In this document: one piece after another, positions 55,483 to 63,945 of the stretch
Layout: every line of letters begins with the position of its first letter
Numbering within the stretch: the stretch's first letter is position 1
From: Arthrobacter alpinus
GTDB taxonomy: Bacteria > Actinomycetota > Actinomycetes > Actinomycetales > Micrococcaceae
Direction: 5' to 3'
DNA: 64,000 nucleotides
NCBI RefSeq assembly: GCF_900105965.1
Contig: NZ_FNTV01000002.1
Span: forward strand, 310,001 to 374,000
Notes under the pieces: generated by a model
Seen by the model: the letters and a program-made list of their open reading frames with translations, nothing else
The model's database searches: none
Told to the model about the DNA's origin: nothing
Program-made: the position numbers and the translations under genes

Positions 55483-56682
55483 TCAGGTTGTTTTCGGGGT
55501 TGGTGCTTCGTAGAAGGTGCCGTCGCGGAGCATCGCGAAGAGTACGTCGCAGCGTCGCCGGGCGAGGGCGATCAGCGCTTGGTTGTGTCGTTTACCCTCG
55601 GAGCGTTTTCGGTCGTAGTAGGCCCGTGAGAGCGGGTCTTTCAGTGCCGCGAACGCGGAGAGGAAGAATACCCGTTTGAGGGACTTGTTGCCCTTCTTGG
55701 AGGGGTGATCTCCGCGGATCGAGGTCCCGGAGCGCCACGTCACCGGGGCCAGGCCGGCGTAGGAAGCGAGGTGCCCGGCGGTCTTGAATTCTTTTCCCGC
55801 GACCTCGGTGATGATGCGGGCTTCCGTCCTGACCCCGACCGCTGGTATGGAAGTCAGGACGAGGTGAAGAGGGTGGGCCTCCACGAGGGATTCAACCTGG
55901 GCAAGGAGCTCATCGCGGGCTGTGCGCAGCTGCTTGAGCATGGCCGCGAGTTGGGGCAGGACGACTCCTGCCGCCCCGGTGCCAGCAACGACCACGGTCT
56001 GCTGATCTAGGGCGGTGAAGATCTCGGTAGCCCAACCTTTCCCGGCCCGCGGCGCATGTTTTGTCAGCAGGGTCGTGACACGGCTCAAGCCGGCTTTGCG
56101 GAGCCTGTCCGGGGACGGGTACTTGATCAGTAATTCGGCCATGGCCGGGTGATCCAGGTGCTTTCCGATGACCCGTTCTAGGGCTGGGTGGATCTGAGTT
56201 AACAACCCTCGGATCCGGTTCGAGGTGGCGGTGGCCTGCTTTGCTAGGTCGTCATCGAAACCGCACAACATCGACAGCTCTGCGGCTTGCTCGTCAGCGA
56301 CCACGATGGAACGAAGGGTGTGCGGCAGGGATCTTGCTGCTTCAGCAATGATGGCCGCGTCGCGGGCGTCAGTCTTGGCCTCGCCCGGGTGCAGGTCAGC
56401 TATGCGGCGCATCGCTAGCCCGGGAATATAGCCGACCATGATGCCCTCAGCCTGGGCCACGGCCACCGGCAAGGCACCAATGGTCGAGGGCTGATCAACG
56501 ACCAACAACACGGAGCCTTTGCCTGCCACTGCCTTGATAATGGTGCGGAGTTTAGTCTCGTCCTGAGGCAGTGCCCGGTCGAGAAGTTTTTTACCCGTAC
56601 GGTCGATAGCGACCGCGTGGTGATCGCTCTTGCCGACGTCAACACCGATGAATATATCGATGTCCTCGTGGTTCTTGATCAA
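55483..56682 (-). CDS. IS110-family transposase (intact)
   Basis: A 399-residue recombinase starting at TTG 56682 with GGGAGG six bases before. The N-terminal DEDD domain has IGVDVGKSDHHAVAID, LLVVDQPSTIGAL (Asp where many relatives have Glu), and the Asp pair in KTDARDAAIIAEAAR. The C-terminal domain has SIPAVGVRTEARIITEV, LASYAGLAPVTWRSG and RAYYDRKRSEGKRHNQAL. The frame is complete and motifs intact, so the element could be active. Its noncoding side (56683-56940) matches an orphan copy at 2300-2520. Confidence 0.93.
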   Translation of the reverse strand: MIKNHEDIDIFIGVDVGKSDHHAVAIDRTGKKLLDRALPQDETKLRTIIKAVAGKGSVLLVVDQPSTIGALPVAVAQAEGIMVGYIPGLAMRRIADLHPGEAKTDARDAAIIAEAARSLPHTLRSIVVADEQAAELSMLCGFDDDLAKQATATSNRIRGLLTQIHPALERVIGKHLDHPAMAELLIKYPSPDRLRKAGLSRVTTLLTKHAPRAGKGWATEIFTALDQQTVVVAGTGAAGVVLPQLAAMLKQLRTARDELLAQVESLVEAHPLHLVLTSIPAVGVRTEARIITEVAGKEFKTAGHLASYAGLAPVTWRSGTSIRGDHPSKKGNKSLKRVFFLSAFAALKDPLSRAYYDRKRSEGKRHNQALIALARRRCDVLFAMLRDGTFYEAPTPKTT

Positions 56683-56940
56683 TGCAAACCTCCCAGAATT
56701 TGTGAGTCTGAAATTCAGTGTTGGCATGTCCTGCGGCGGCAAGGCTCGGCATCCACGTTACGGCTGACCTGCACGTTGGTCCTCGTGCTGGTCCGGTCCC
56801 CATTAGCGATCCCCTGGCGCCTATCGAATCTCGGTGACAACACCCCCCGGATTATTGATAACTGGGGGACTTAATCATGCCGGGACCGACAGGCCAACAA
56901 CCCCAATTCTTACTCTTTAAGGGGCTGCTAAAAAGGTAAC
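56683..56940 (-). ncRNA. candidate IS110 bridge-RNA region (left end)
   Basis: The noncoding region upstream of the IS110 transposase, with several possible short hairpins (for example CCCCC...GGGGG near 56841-56866 and GGACC/GGTCC elements near 56780-56800). Most of it (56737-56940) is conserved with the orphan copy at 2300-2520, with differences in patches that could be the target- and donor-binding loops. In IS110-group elements this position encodes the bridge RNA that guides recombination; here this is inferred from position and conservation. Confidence 0.4.
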
Positions 56941-57229
56941 GGGGGCGGGCCGAACGTTGAGCCCGGCGGCGACTTCCAACAACCAATTCCGTGAATACAC
57001 AGACAAATCCGTACCCATGTGACACGCCTGGCGCAGGGGTGGAATAGACCCTGAAACTTGGACTGATTAATTTGATTCCATACGTCCGCGACGGACACAG
57101 CGTGCTCTACTTTCGAAGTCCACTTGGATCCGCTTTATTGGGAGCAGTCGAGCTGGAGTAGCGCCTCCGCACTTCGCCCAGGCATCCAATCTAATGGACG
57201 AGTATGCAAATAATTACGTCTTGACAGAT

Positions 57230-57562
57230 TTATTCCTTCAGAAGCCTGTCTCGGATAGCTTCGTCCAAGAATGCAACAACCGTCATTCCGCGTTCGTTCA
57301 GGTACCTGTCGAGCTCATCGCGGAGACTAATCTCAATCTTTGAGGAGAAAGGTTCCATTCGTCGTTTGGACCTCGGCCGCCCAGGGCCCGGTCTTGTCTC
57401 GTAAACGATGGGTGCTGGCTCAAGACTCTTTGATTGTGTGTGCAGGAAAGCTACCCCTCCCCCACCGGCCCCAGCGGCATCGGCGGACTGCTGGGTCAGT
57501 GCTTCTACCACGTCAGCCTGAGGTGCTTTGCGAATCGAAGACTTTCTTTCAACGGGGGTCAT
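57230..57562 (-). CDS. ribbon-helix-helix partition protein (ParB-like)
   Basis: A 110-residue DNA-binding protein. A flexible N-terminal half of about 60 residues is followed by a basic AT-hook-like GPGRPRSKRRMEPF and a C-terminal ribbon-helix-helix (KIEISLRDELDRYLNERG, VVAFLDEAIRDRLL). Its start overlaps the end of parA by four bases. Partition systems of this type use an RHH protein that binds centromere repeats and its own operator; the TCATGACA boxes upstream of parA are the likely sites. Confidence 0.75.
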   Translation of the reverse strand: MTPVERKSSIRKAPQADVVEALTQQSADAAGAGGGGVAFLHTQSKSLEPAPIVYETRPGPGRPRSKRRMEPFSSKIEISLRDELDRYLNERGMTVVAFLDEAIRDRLLKE

Positions 57563-58338
57563 TTTTTCACTCCATCCAATCGGCGGGCATGTTCTACAAA
57601 CTTTTCTGTGAGTGCGGCTGCGCCTCGACTGGACAACTTGGTAAGCGGAACTCTCGAGCTAACCGAATCTTGCATCGCCGTTCGGTGGGGCAAAAGCGGC
57701 ATAGCCACATCGTCGCCGTACTCACCTTGCAGTTCACCAATTTGGTACGCATGCTCACCCGTCAGGGGTGAGCTTGTTTTGTTGATGACTATCCCTGCGA
57801 ACTCCAACGCTGGGTTGAGGTGCGGCAACGACTGAACCTTTTTGACCGTGTCCATGAACTCGGTAACCCCTTTGACTGCAAAGGCGGTCGGTTCAGTGAC
57901 AATAAGGGCCCTATCGGCCCAGATCAGACCATTCAGTGTCAGACGACCAAGAGCGGGCGGCAAATCAATAAGGATGTGGTCATATTCATCGAGTTCCGGG
58001 GCGTTCCATGCCGCAGTTTTAAGTCGGAGCTCGGGTGTCATAAGGACTTCAGATTCAATCCGTGAAAGGGATTCTGATCCCGATACGGCATCAACCCCTG
58101 CCCAGGATGTTGAGACTATGGCTTGGCCGAGAGTTCCCGCTTCACCGCCGTAAAGGACGTCGAATATGTCAAACTCCCCCTCTGCTTCCAGCGCCGTGGT
58201 TGCGTTGGATTGCGGATCAAGATCTACAACCAGGACTCGTCTCCCGATTAGCGCTAGACCCATTGCCAGTCCCAGGGTGACAGATGTCTTTCCGACGCCA
58301 CCTTTTCGATTGCCTATTGCTGTCACTGTCGGTGTCAT
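57559..58338 (-). CDS. parA: ParA partition ATPase
   Basis: A 259-residue ATPase. The deviant Walker A box KGGVGKT (residue 12) is intact, followed by Walker A' VVDLDPQSNAT and Walker B ILIDLPPA. The short N-terminus without a helix-turn-helix places it near type Ib ParA proteins, which work with RHH partners as here. AAGGAG precedes the start. It drives plasmid segregation by forming gradients on the nucleoid. Immediately upstream lie the centromere-like repeats. Confidence 0.93.
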   Translation of the reverse strand: MTPTVTAIGNRKGGVGKTSVTLGLAMGLALIGRRVLVVDLDPQSNATTALEAEGEFDIFDVLYGGEAGTLGQAIVSTSWAGVDAVSGSESLSRIESEVLMTPELRLKTAAWNAPELDEYDHILIDLPPALGRLTLNGLIWADRALIVTEPTAFAVKGVTEFMDTVKKVQSLPHLNPALEFAGIVINKTSSPLTGEHAYQIGELQGEYGDDVAMPLLPHRTAMQDSVSSRVPLTKLSSRGAAALTEKFVEHARRLDGVKK

Positions 58339-58366
58339 CTAGTTCTCCTTTTATAGCGTCAAGCCA

Positions 58367-58921
58367 TCATGACAGAATGTTAGACGTACGTCAATCAATC
58401 TGTCATGACATAATTATTTAAATCCAAACAATCCTGCTTTTTCTCGAGAACTACACCAAGGAACAACGACACATAAGTGTCGAGGCAAACTTTGCCCACG
58501 ACGCGACCCTCACCTTGACACGGTCTCCGCCTGACCAGACGATCGCTAATATATGTCTATCAATCCACCAATCCATCATGACATAATTATTTAAATCCAA
58601 ACAATCCTGCTTTTTCTCGAGAACTACACCAAGGAACAACGACACATAAGTGTCGAGGCAAACTTTGCCCACGACGCGACCCTCACCTTGACACGGTCTC
58701 CGCCTGACCAGACGATCGCTAATATATGTCTATCAATCCACCAATCCGTCATGACATAATTATTTAAATCCAAACAATCCTGCTTTTTCTTGAGAACTAC
58801 ACCAAGGAACAGCGAAACGTAGGTGTCGAGGCAAACTTTGCCCACGACGCGACCCTCACCTTGACACGGTCTCCGCCTGACCAGACGGTCGCTAATATAT
58901 GTCTATCAATCTGTCATGACA
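58367..58921. repeat. 173-bp tandem repeats with TCATGACA boxes (probable centromere)
   Basis: Three near-identical units (58403-58575, 58576-58748, 58749-58913; the third has an 8-base deletion at its end). Each starts with a TCATGACA box (full palindrome TGTCATGACA in some) followed by TAATTATTTAAAT. Two further boxes border the array at 58367 and 58914, and another lies at about 59105-59114. Each unit also holds a small hairpin CGACACATAAGTGTCG (mutated in unit 3). Located directly upstream of parA. Probably parS and operator; an origin function is possible. Confidence 0.85.
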
Positions 58922-59298
58922 TAATTATTTAATATTCAGATGCGCTTATCATTAGAGGCGGTTTGTAACCTGACCGGAAGTGGGCCTGAAGGGGCGAGTA
59001 CCTTGCCGCTCCGATCACATACACCTATTCCGCTGCAGTACCTACTCTCGGACAAACGAGTGTCCAACTGGCTGATCCGCTAAGTGGCCACAAATCAAAC
59101 AATCTGTCATGACGTATTTAATTTCAATCCGTGCTCTATCATTTTTCATTCGTGTTTATTCTCGAGTCATACTTCGTGCTGTATACGAGAACGGAAGATG
59201 GGGGGATAGGCATTGAAGTTTGTCAGTTCCACGCCAGTAAGTCAGTGGCCGTCATCCGCGTAAGAATCGATGATGTACAGGTCCGCTGTCATTTTTCG
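58922..59298. other. AT-rich gene-free stretch between the centromere array and the rep relic
   Basis: About 380 bases. It includes the last TCATGAC box near 59107 and AT-rich DNA, but no gene. It could contain an origin of replication of the dead replicon; no iterons other than those already listed were seen. Confidence 0.4.
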
Positions 59299-60075
59299 TC
59301 ACGATCTGTGTTTGGGAGCGAGAGAGTCATCCTCATGAAGTAGCCGCGTAAGCGGCTTGGCGGTGCCGTTGTAGGGCTGATTTCTCGTCGTCGTAGGGGA
59401 TCCAGGGTCGCCCTTGTTGCTTTCTTGATCGTAAATATCTTCTTCTTGGATCACTTGCTCAGGGAACCGTTCACGATGGGCGTGACACTGCCTGCGTTGT
59501 GCCCGGATGAGAGCACTTTGGAGTTCGTAGTCTTCCTGGACAACTAACCCCTCTGCGATTCTTGCCAGGTTGGCGATGTGAATGATCAGCCGAACTCCGT
59601 GCGGGCGTTCCACCATAGACACTTCTGCCGGGATGGTGGGTTCTTTGGAGGCGGTGGGGCGGATCAACCCGGTGCCCCGGACAATGTCTGCCATTGTGGG
59701 GGAGCGGCGCCCCCGTTCCACGGACTCCTAGATGAGGGCTGAGGATGCCCCAGGGGCTCTGAATGCTGTCCGGATCGTGGATTCCTACCTTTGCGTCAAG
59801 CAGTGGCTTTTGCATCATCCTCCAATTGCTCCGGCCGGACTAACAAGTAACTATCGGATCGCTTTCCGCGGGCTTCATCGAGTTTAGACAGCATCCACCA
59901 GAGTGTTTGACCAGGAAGGGAGCCGGCTCCCGATAGTGCTGTGGTGTGTGTCCCTTTCCCCGGCAAAACCAAGGATCGCTCGAAAAAGCAAACCTCAGGA
60001 TTATACCTTCACAGCCAGTATGTGCGAGACGGTGGTCAAGGAACGAGTACAGAACGTTTTCAAGATCATTGCCCT
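59299..60075 (-). pseudogene. decayed partial copy of the replication protein gene
   Basis: Frames on the minus strand match the C-terminal half of the replication protein at 61642-63552. Near 60075 NDLENVLYSFLDHRLAHTG matches NDLENVLYAILDQRLAETG. Next come EGIILRF, WMLSKLDEARGKRSDSYLL (for MLSKLQDAQGRHADSYLL), and, after a stop and frameshift, ERGRRSPTMADIVRGTGL (for ERGRHSPTTADIVRATGL) and QEDYELQSALIRAQRRQ. A deletion, a stop codon and at least two frameshifts are present. The N-terminal primase half is missing. Confidence 0.85.
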
Positions 60076-60089
60076 CCGCCCGGACAGAG

Positions 60090-60119
60090 ACGCTGGAACG
60101 AAGACCCCCGTTCCAGCGT
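60090..60119. terminator. hairpin upstream of the small secreted protein gene
   Basis: An 11-base perfect inverted repeat (ACGCTGGAACG and its complement) around an 8-base loop, between the rep relic and the next gene. No T run, so terminator or operator is undecided. Confidence 0.5.
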
Positions 60120-60216
60120 AGGGGCAGTGCGGTTAGACTCGCGGAGTCCTGACTGGCGGTTACCCGCCTAACGTGCTTACAGTGACCGCATTACTCGCGT
60201 ATAGGAGTTGGATCAC

Positions 60217-60471
60217 ATGCCTTTGAAGCCTCTGAATACCATGGCCGGTATTACGGCCGCTATTGCACTTGCTGCCGGAGGCCTCACTGTTGCTGCGCCC
60301 GCGCGGGCCGCGGGCTACTCATACCTGTACCCGGCGGGCTTCAGCACGCAGTCCGCATGCAACACGAAACGCCTCACGATGAACTCTTCCTGGACCCGCG
60401 CGAGTCAGTGCTTCATCATGACCGACACCGGGAAAGCTGTGTGGAAATTCTCCGTCACTGTGCATGGATAG
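60217..60471 (+). CDS. small secreted protein
   Basis: An 84-residue protein starting MPLKPLNTMAG, with GGAG before the ATG. The signal peptide has a hydrophobic core (ITAAIALAAGGLTVAA) and a signal peptidase site after APARA (about residue 33). The mature part of about 50 residues has two cysteines (SACNTKR and SQCFIM) that could form one disulfide, and ends WKFSVTVHG. It resembles small exported actinobacterial proteins of unknown or antimicrobial-type role, but no family was recognised. Confidence 0.6.
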   Translation: MPLKPLNTMAGITAAIALAAGGLTVAAPARAAGYSYLYPAGFSTQSACNTKRLTMNSSWTRASQCFIMTDTGKAVWKFSVTVHG

Positions 60472-60714
60472 CCTCGCCGTAGTTCCGAGGGTGGACCATC
60501 TTGCCTTTTAGCAACCGTGATCCATTGTCGGTCCTCCCACCGACGAACCCTTAAGGTGTCTGGTCCCGGCTTGGGACCAGCGGTTGGCGCTAAACTTTCT
60601 TCAGTTCCTACTCAACCCCAGAATAGTAGCCCCCTGAAGAGGCATGGCCCTGGTAGGACTGTTCATCACTTACATGGTGTTCAAAATCTTCCCTCTGGGG
60701 CTCAGTAGGGGTCG

Positions 60715-61572
60715 CTAGAGGCGGACTCCTAATGATTCCAGACGTGCCTGCCGTTCAGGGAGTAAGGTTCCTTTTTTGAACGCGATGCGTTGGTTCTTGA
60801 TCCAGGTACCTAGCTTCACGTCACCCTCGATAAATCGTGTAGGGACATTCGCTGTCTTGTGCTTCTCCTTGTACGTAGTGACTAGAGCAAAGTGGTGTTC
60901 CCAGCTGGCATCGTTGAGGCTCCACACCACGCCGAGGTTTTCCAAGGCCACAATGCGCTCGGAGCTGATGGTACCCACGCGGTACGCCCTGCGCTGGGTC
61001 TGCAACCAGGTCCCAAGGTGAAGGCCTTGGTAGGTGCATCCATCTGGAGCATTCACGTGGCCATACTCTTCTCGGTAGGATTCTAATATCGAGAAGGCGT
61101 CCTTCCATGATCGTTTCTGGTTCTCCCATGAGATTCCAGCCTTCTCTAACGACGCCACCCGTTCGGGGCTCAGCTGTCCACGCCTGTACTTCATCCGTTG
61201 TTTGCCTACCCAGACACCCAACGGGACACCATCGGTCACAAAAGACTGGGGCACCTCTACATTGCCGTGCTGATCCCGATAGAGCAGCAACAGATCGTAT
61301 CGCTTCGCCCACAGGCTTTGATGATGAGGCATCCACTCCATGCCAAGGTCAGCCAGCCGCGCGGCACGATCCGCGGGCAGCTTTCCTTTTGCTTGAGATT
61401 CTCGTTGGGTTTTAACCCACCGACCAAGACTCATGCCACGAAAAATGAGGGTGTTCTTCACCTCCACAGTCCCATGAACATCTCGATAGTCCTCTAAGAG
61501 CAAGAACATTTCATCCCACACCAGATCACGGACGGTAGCGGTCTTCAGTGGGAGATTAATCAGAGTAGTCAT
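60715..61572 (-). CDS. stand-alone helicase-associated (HA) domain protein
   Basis: A 285-residue protein made of four tandem HA repeats of about 65 residues. Each has a W-x-x-x-(F/Y/L)xxLxxYRxxxG(H/T/N)xxV segment followed by LGxWxxxQR and a (E/D)RxxxLxxLG(V/M/I)xW ending. Such domains normally sit at the C-terminus of helicases, often on plasmids and linear elements; no helicase motifs are present here. It lies between the small secreted protein and the replication gene. Probably binds nucleic acid; function unknown. Confidence 0.8.
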   Translation of the reverse strand: MTTLINLPLKTATVRDLVWDEMFLLLEDYRDVHGTVEVKNTLIFRGMSLGRWVKTQRESQAKGKLPADRAARLADLGMEWMPHHQSLWAKRYDLLLLYRDQHGNVEVPQSFVTDGVPLGVWVGKQRMKYRRGQLSPERVASLEKAGISWENQKRSWKDAFSILESYREEYGHVNAPDGCTYQGLHLGTWLQTQRRAYRVGTISSERIVALENLGVVWSLNDASWEHHFALVTTYKEKHKTANVPTRFIEGDVKLGTWIKNQRIAFKKGTLLPERQARLESLGVRL

Positions 61573-61641
61573 ACTTCTTAGGAGGCAACTGCGGACTAAT
61601 TATCACGCAACTCCTCAGAACTCGTTTCCGACGAGCTGCGG

Positions 61642-63552
61642 TTAGGCGGCGAGTAGGTGCCGGTCCCAGGCGCTGAGTTCGCCGTAGTCGTCGGGGACCC
61701 AAGAATCCCATTCGGAAATTTCCTGGTCGTAGATGTCTTCCTCCCGGATCACCGGCTCAAGGAAGCGTTCGAGATAGGCGTGCCAAGCCTGTCGTTGGGC
61801 CCGTATCAGGGAGCACTGGTATTCATAGTCTTCTTGAACACCCAACCACTCCGCAATATGCCGCAAGTTGGTGGCGTGGAGGATCTGCCAAGCCCCGTGG
61901 TGTCGCTCGATCATGGACACCTCCGCCAGCGTCATCAGTTCCTTATGGACGGTGGGCCGGCTAAGACCGGTTGCCCGCACAATATCCGCTGTGGTGGGGG
62001 AGTGGCGGCCACGTTCGATGGCTTCATAAACAAGTGCGGCTGGGGCACCCAGTGCCCTGAACACGGGGCGAATCCCGTAGATCTTGCCCTTACGCCAGGC
62101 ATGAGCTTTCGCAACGTCCTTCCACTGCTCTGGCAACCCCAACAGGTAGCTATCAGCGTGGCGGCCCTGGGCGTCCTGAAGCTTGGAGAGCATTCCACCG
62201 GAGTGCCTAACCAGGCGGGGAAGAAGGCGGGCAATAGTGCCATGGTGCTTACCCATCTCCCTAGCAAAAGACCGGCACCCCACATCAACCAATAGAGTTC
62301 CTTTAGCCCTAGCGAAACCAATCACAGCGCGCAGAAGGAACCGCAGGGTGATACCTTCACGCCCAGTTTCAGCTAGACGTTGGTCAAGGATCGCGTAGAG
62401 CACATTTTCAAGATCATTGATTTCAGCCATCACCGACGCGGGGGAACGAACCTCAGCAGTGCCCCCGCCGTGGGTTAAGGGATGGCCTGTGTCGCATTTA
62501 TTGCTATATTCTTTCCCAGCATTAGGGACTCCCTGTTTCTGGGCTACCCACGCTTGGGCTTTGTCCCATTCGAGGGGCAACAGCCGGCCTAGGTGTGCCA
62601 TGTCTTGGTAGAGGGCAGCGAGACCAGCGAAGTCAGTTGTCAGGCGTTCCTGAACTTGGGGAAGAGTGATCGAGAAGTTAGAGAGGTGGGACAGGACAGC
62701 CATACGAGCTTCCGAGGCGCTCTTGTAGCGGGCAGTGTCGTAGATCCCGGTGCGGGCAACCTTACGCAACACCGATGTGCCGCGAGCCGACAGAAGGCCG
62801 GTAGTTCTGGGTGTGGTGGCCACGGTCAGACCCGCTGTGGTGCGGGCATCTTTGCGTGTCCGCACCTGGCGGATAGATGCAGCCAGTGCGCGACGCAGGG
62901 CAGCCACGGCGGTGGCAGGGTTGCGTAGGCGCATGATGTCGTACGCCTCGTGCAGGGGAGTGTCGAGGACCTGGTGGCCCGTCATGGACTTATGCCAAGA
63001 ACCCGGAGGGCGGATACAACCATCGGTGATGTTCTGGTGTGGTCCAGGGTCAAGACTCGGGAAACGAGACGCGAGAGCTTCCACAAGCTCGCGGGCATCC
63101 TCGGCCGCCAAACGTTCTACCAAGGGAATGTAGATGTGACGGCCACCGCTGGGAGAGTGGTCTGCCACGAACCGAAGCCCACACGAAGTCACTAGTGCGC
63201 TGATGGCGGCCGCGTCAGCATCCACCACGCCTTGCAGAGCTTTGGAAGTATCAAGATCCAAACACAATGTCTGCACGGATCCATCCGAGCCGTGAACCAT
63301 GACGGCGGCCGCGCGGTTTGGCAGCGATCGTGTAATGCGAGGCGGGACCAACCGGGGGCGAGGGTACTTTCCTGCCCTCGTGGCAAAACGCATGACGGGA
63401 GCGCCGGCTATCAAGGACGCCAACGAGGCCCATGCCTGAGCATGGACAGATGCCTCGACTGACACTCCGTGTGTGTCAACTGAGCTGGTTGTACCCAAAA
63501 AAGCATGTGCGTGTATGATGGAGTTATTCCTTAGCAAGAGCGGGCATGACAA
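61642..63552 (-). CDS. plasmid replication protein with primase-polymerase-like N-terminus
   Basis: A 636-residue initiator. The N-terminal half has archaeo-eukaryotic primase motifs: the acidic pair in CLDLDTSK (about residue 97), SPSGGRHIYIPL (about 130) and ITDGCIRPPGSWHKS (about 180). The C-terminal half is helical with a winged helix-turn-helix (TTADIVRATGLSRPTVHKEL). The open frame begins at a TTG (63552); a GTG at 63465 before SVEASVHAQAW is an alternative. An inverted repeat lies directly upstream. This should be the replication protein of the replicon; a dead partial copy lies at 59.3-60.1 kb. Confidence 0.85.
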   Translation of the reverse strand: MSCPLLLRNNSIIHAHAFLGTTSSVDTHGVSVEASVHAQAWASLASLIAGAPVMRFATRAGKYPRPRLVPPRITRSLPNRAAAVMVHGSDGSVQTLCLDLDTSKALQGVVDADAAAISALVTSCGLRFVADHSPSGGRHIYIPLVERLAAEDARELVEALASRFPSLDPGPHQNITDGCIRPPGSWHKSMTGHQVLDTPLHEAYDIMRLRNPATAVAALRRALAASIRQVRTRKDARTTAGLTVATTPRTTGLLSARGTSVLRKVARTGIYDTARYKSASEARMAVLSHLSNFSITLPQVQERLTTDFAGLAALYQDMAHLGRLLPLEWDKAQAWVAQKQGVPNAGKEYSNKCDTGHPLTHGGGTAEVRSPASVMAEINDLENVLYAILDQRLAETGREGITLRFLLRAVIGFARAKGTLLVDVGCRSFAREMGKHHGTIARLLPRLVRHSGGMLSKLQDAQGRHADSYLLGLPEQWKDVAKAHAWRKGKIYGIRPVFRALGAPAALVYEAIERGRHSPTTADIVRATGLSRPTVHKELMTLAEVSMIERHHGAWQILHATNLRHIAEWLGVQEDYEYQCSLIRAQRQAWHAYLERFLEPVIREEDIYDQEISEWDSWVPDDYGELSAWDRHLLAA

Positions 63553-63568
63553 AGCCGCTGTTGTCGAA

Positions 63569-63612
63569 CTAGTTTGAAACGGATTCCGGGAAGTTTCACG
63601 GTTTCAAACTAG
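63569..63612. promoter_or_regulatory. inverted repeat in the leader of the replication gene
   Basis: A perfect 12-base inverted repeat CTAGTTTGAAAC/GTTTCAAACTAG separated by 20 bases, with an inner GAAAC/GTTTC pair, just upstream of the replication gene. It could be an operator for the small regulator at 63655-63945, an attenuator or part of the origin. Confidence 0.55.
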
Positions 63613-63626
63613 AGAGTTTTTCAGTC

Positions 63627-63649
63627 AAGGCCCGCCTAGTGCGGGCCTT
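63627..63649. terminator. terminator hairpin between regulator and replication gene
   Basis: AAGGCCCGC and its complement around CTAGT, six bases after the regulator stop codon on the leftward strand. T-rich flanks on the minus strand are limited but present. It should separate the transcript of the small regulator from the replication gene. Confidence 0.7.
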
Positions 63650-63654
63650 CTGCT

Positions 63655-63945
63655 TTAAGAAGCCTGCGCGATAGGCAAAGCCCCCTGCGTGCGTAGTTGT
63701 TCGAGGTCAACGGCATCGAGGTGGGCTTCGATGATGGGCGCCATGTAGTCGATACCATTTGTATCGAGAATTTCGAGCAGCTCAAAGAGCTTCGCAGTCC
63801 GCTCCATGTCGAGCTTGACTGTGAACGAATGCCGTTGTCCCTTGGAGGGTCGGCCAATACGAGATTTCGTCACTGGTGCCATAGGGTCAATTATGTGCGT
63901 TTCATCAAATGAAAATGGGCATTTGGCAACCGTTGGGCGTGTCAT
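63655..63945 (-). CDS. small plasmid regulator, ribbon-helix-helix-like
   Basis: A 96-residue protein (or 75 residues from the ATG at 63882). It has a basic AT-hook-like GRPSKGQRHSF followed by TVKLDMERTAKLFELLEIL, then APIIEAHLDAVDLEQL, a strand-helix-helix order. Located directly upstream of the replication gene and its inverted repeat, it is probably a copy-number or replication repressor. No ribosome site is clear for either start. Confidence 0.55.
   Translation of the reverse strand: MTRPTVAKCPFSFDETHIIDPMAPVTKSRIGRPSKGQRHSFTVKLDMERTAKLFELLEILDTNGIDYMAPIIEAHLDAVDLEQLRTQGALPIAQAS

Noticed and set aside
57340..58065. Plus-strand frames opposite parA and its partner
   Set aside because: Explained as shadows of the partition genes, which have intact Walker motifs and RHH pattern.
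58451..58845. Two nearly identical 73-residue minus-strand frames in the repeats
   Set aside because: They are simply the translation of the 173-bp repeat units, begin and end in repeat sequence, and the pattern is explained by centromere repeats.
58403..58913. Tandem repeats considered as a CRISPR array
   Set aside because: Units are 173 bp and nearly identical throughout, with no variable spacers between short repeats, and no cas genes are present.
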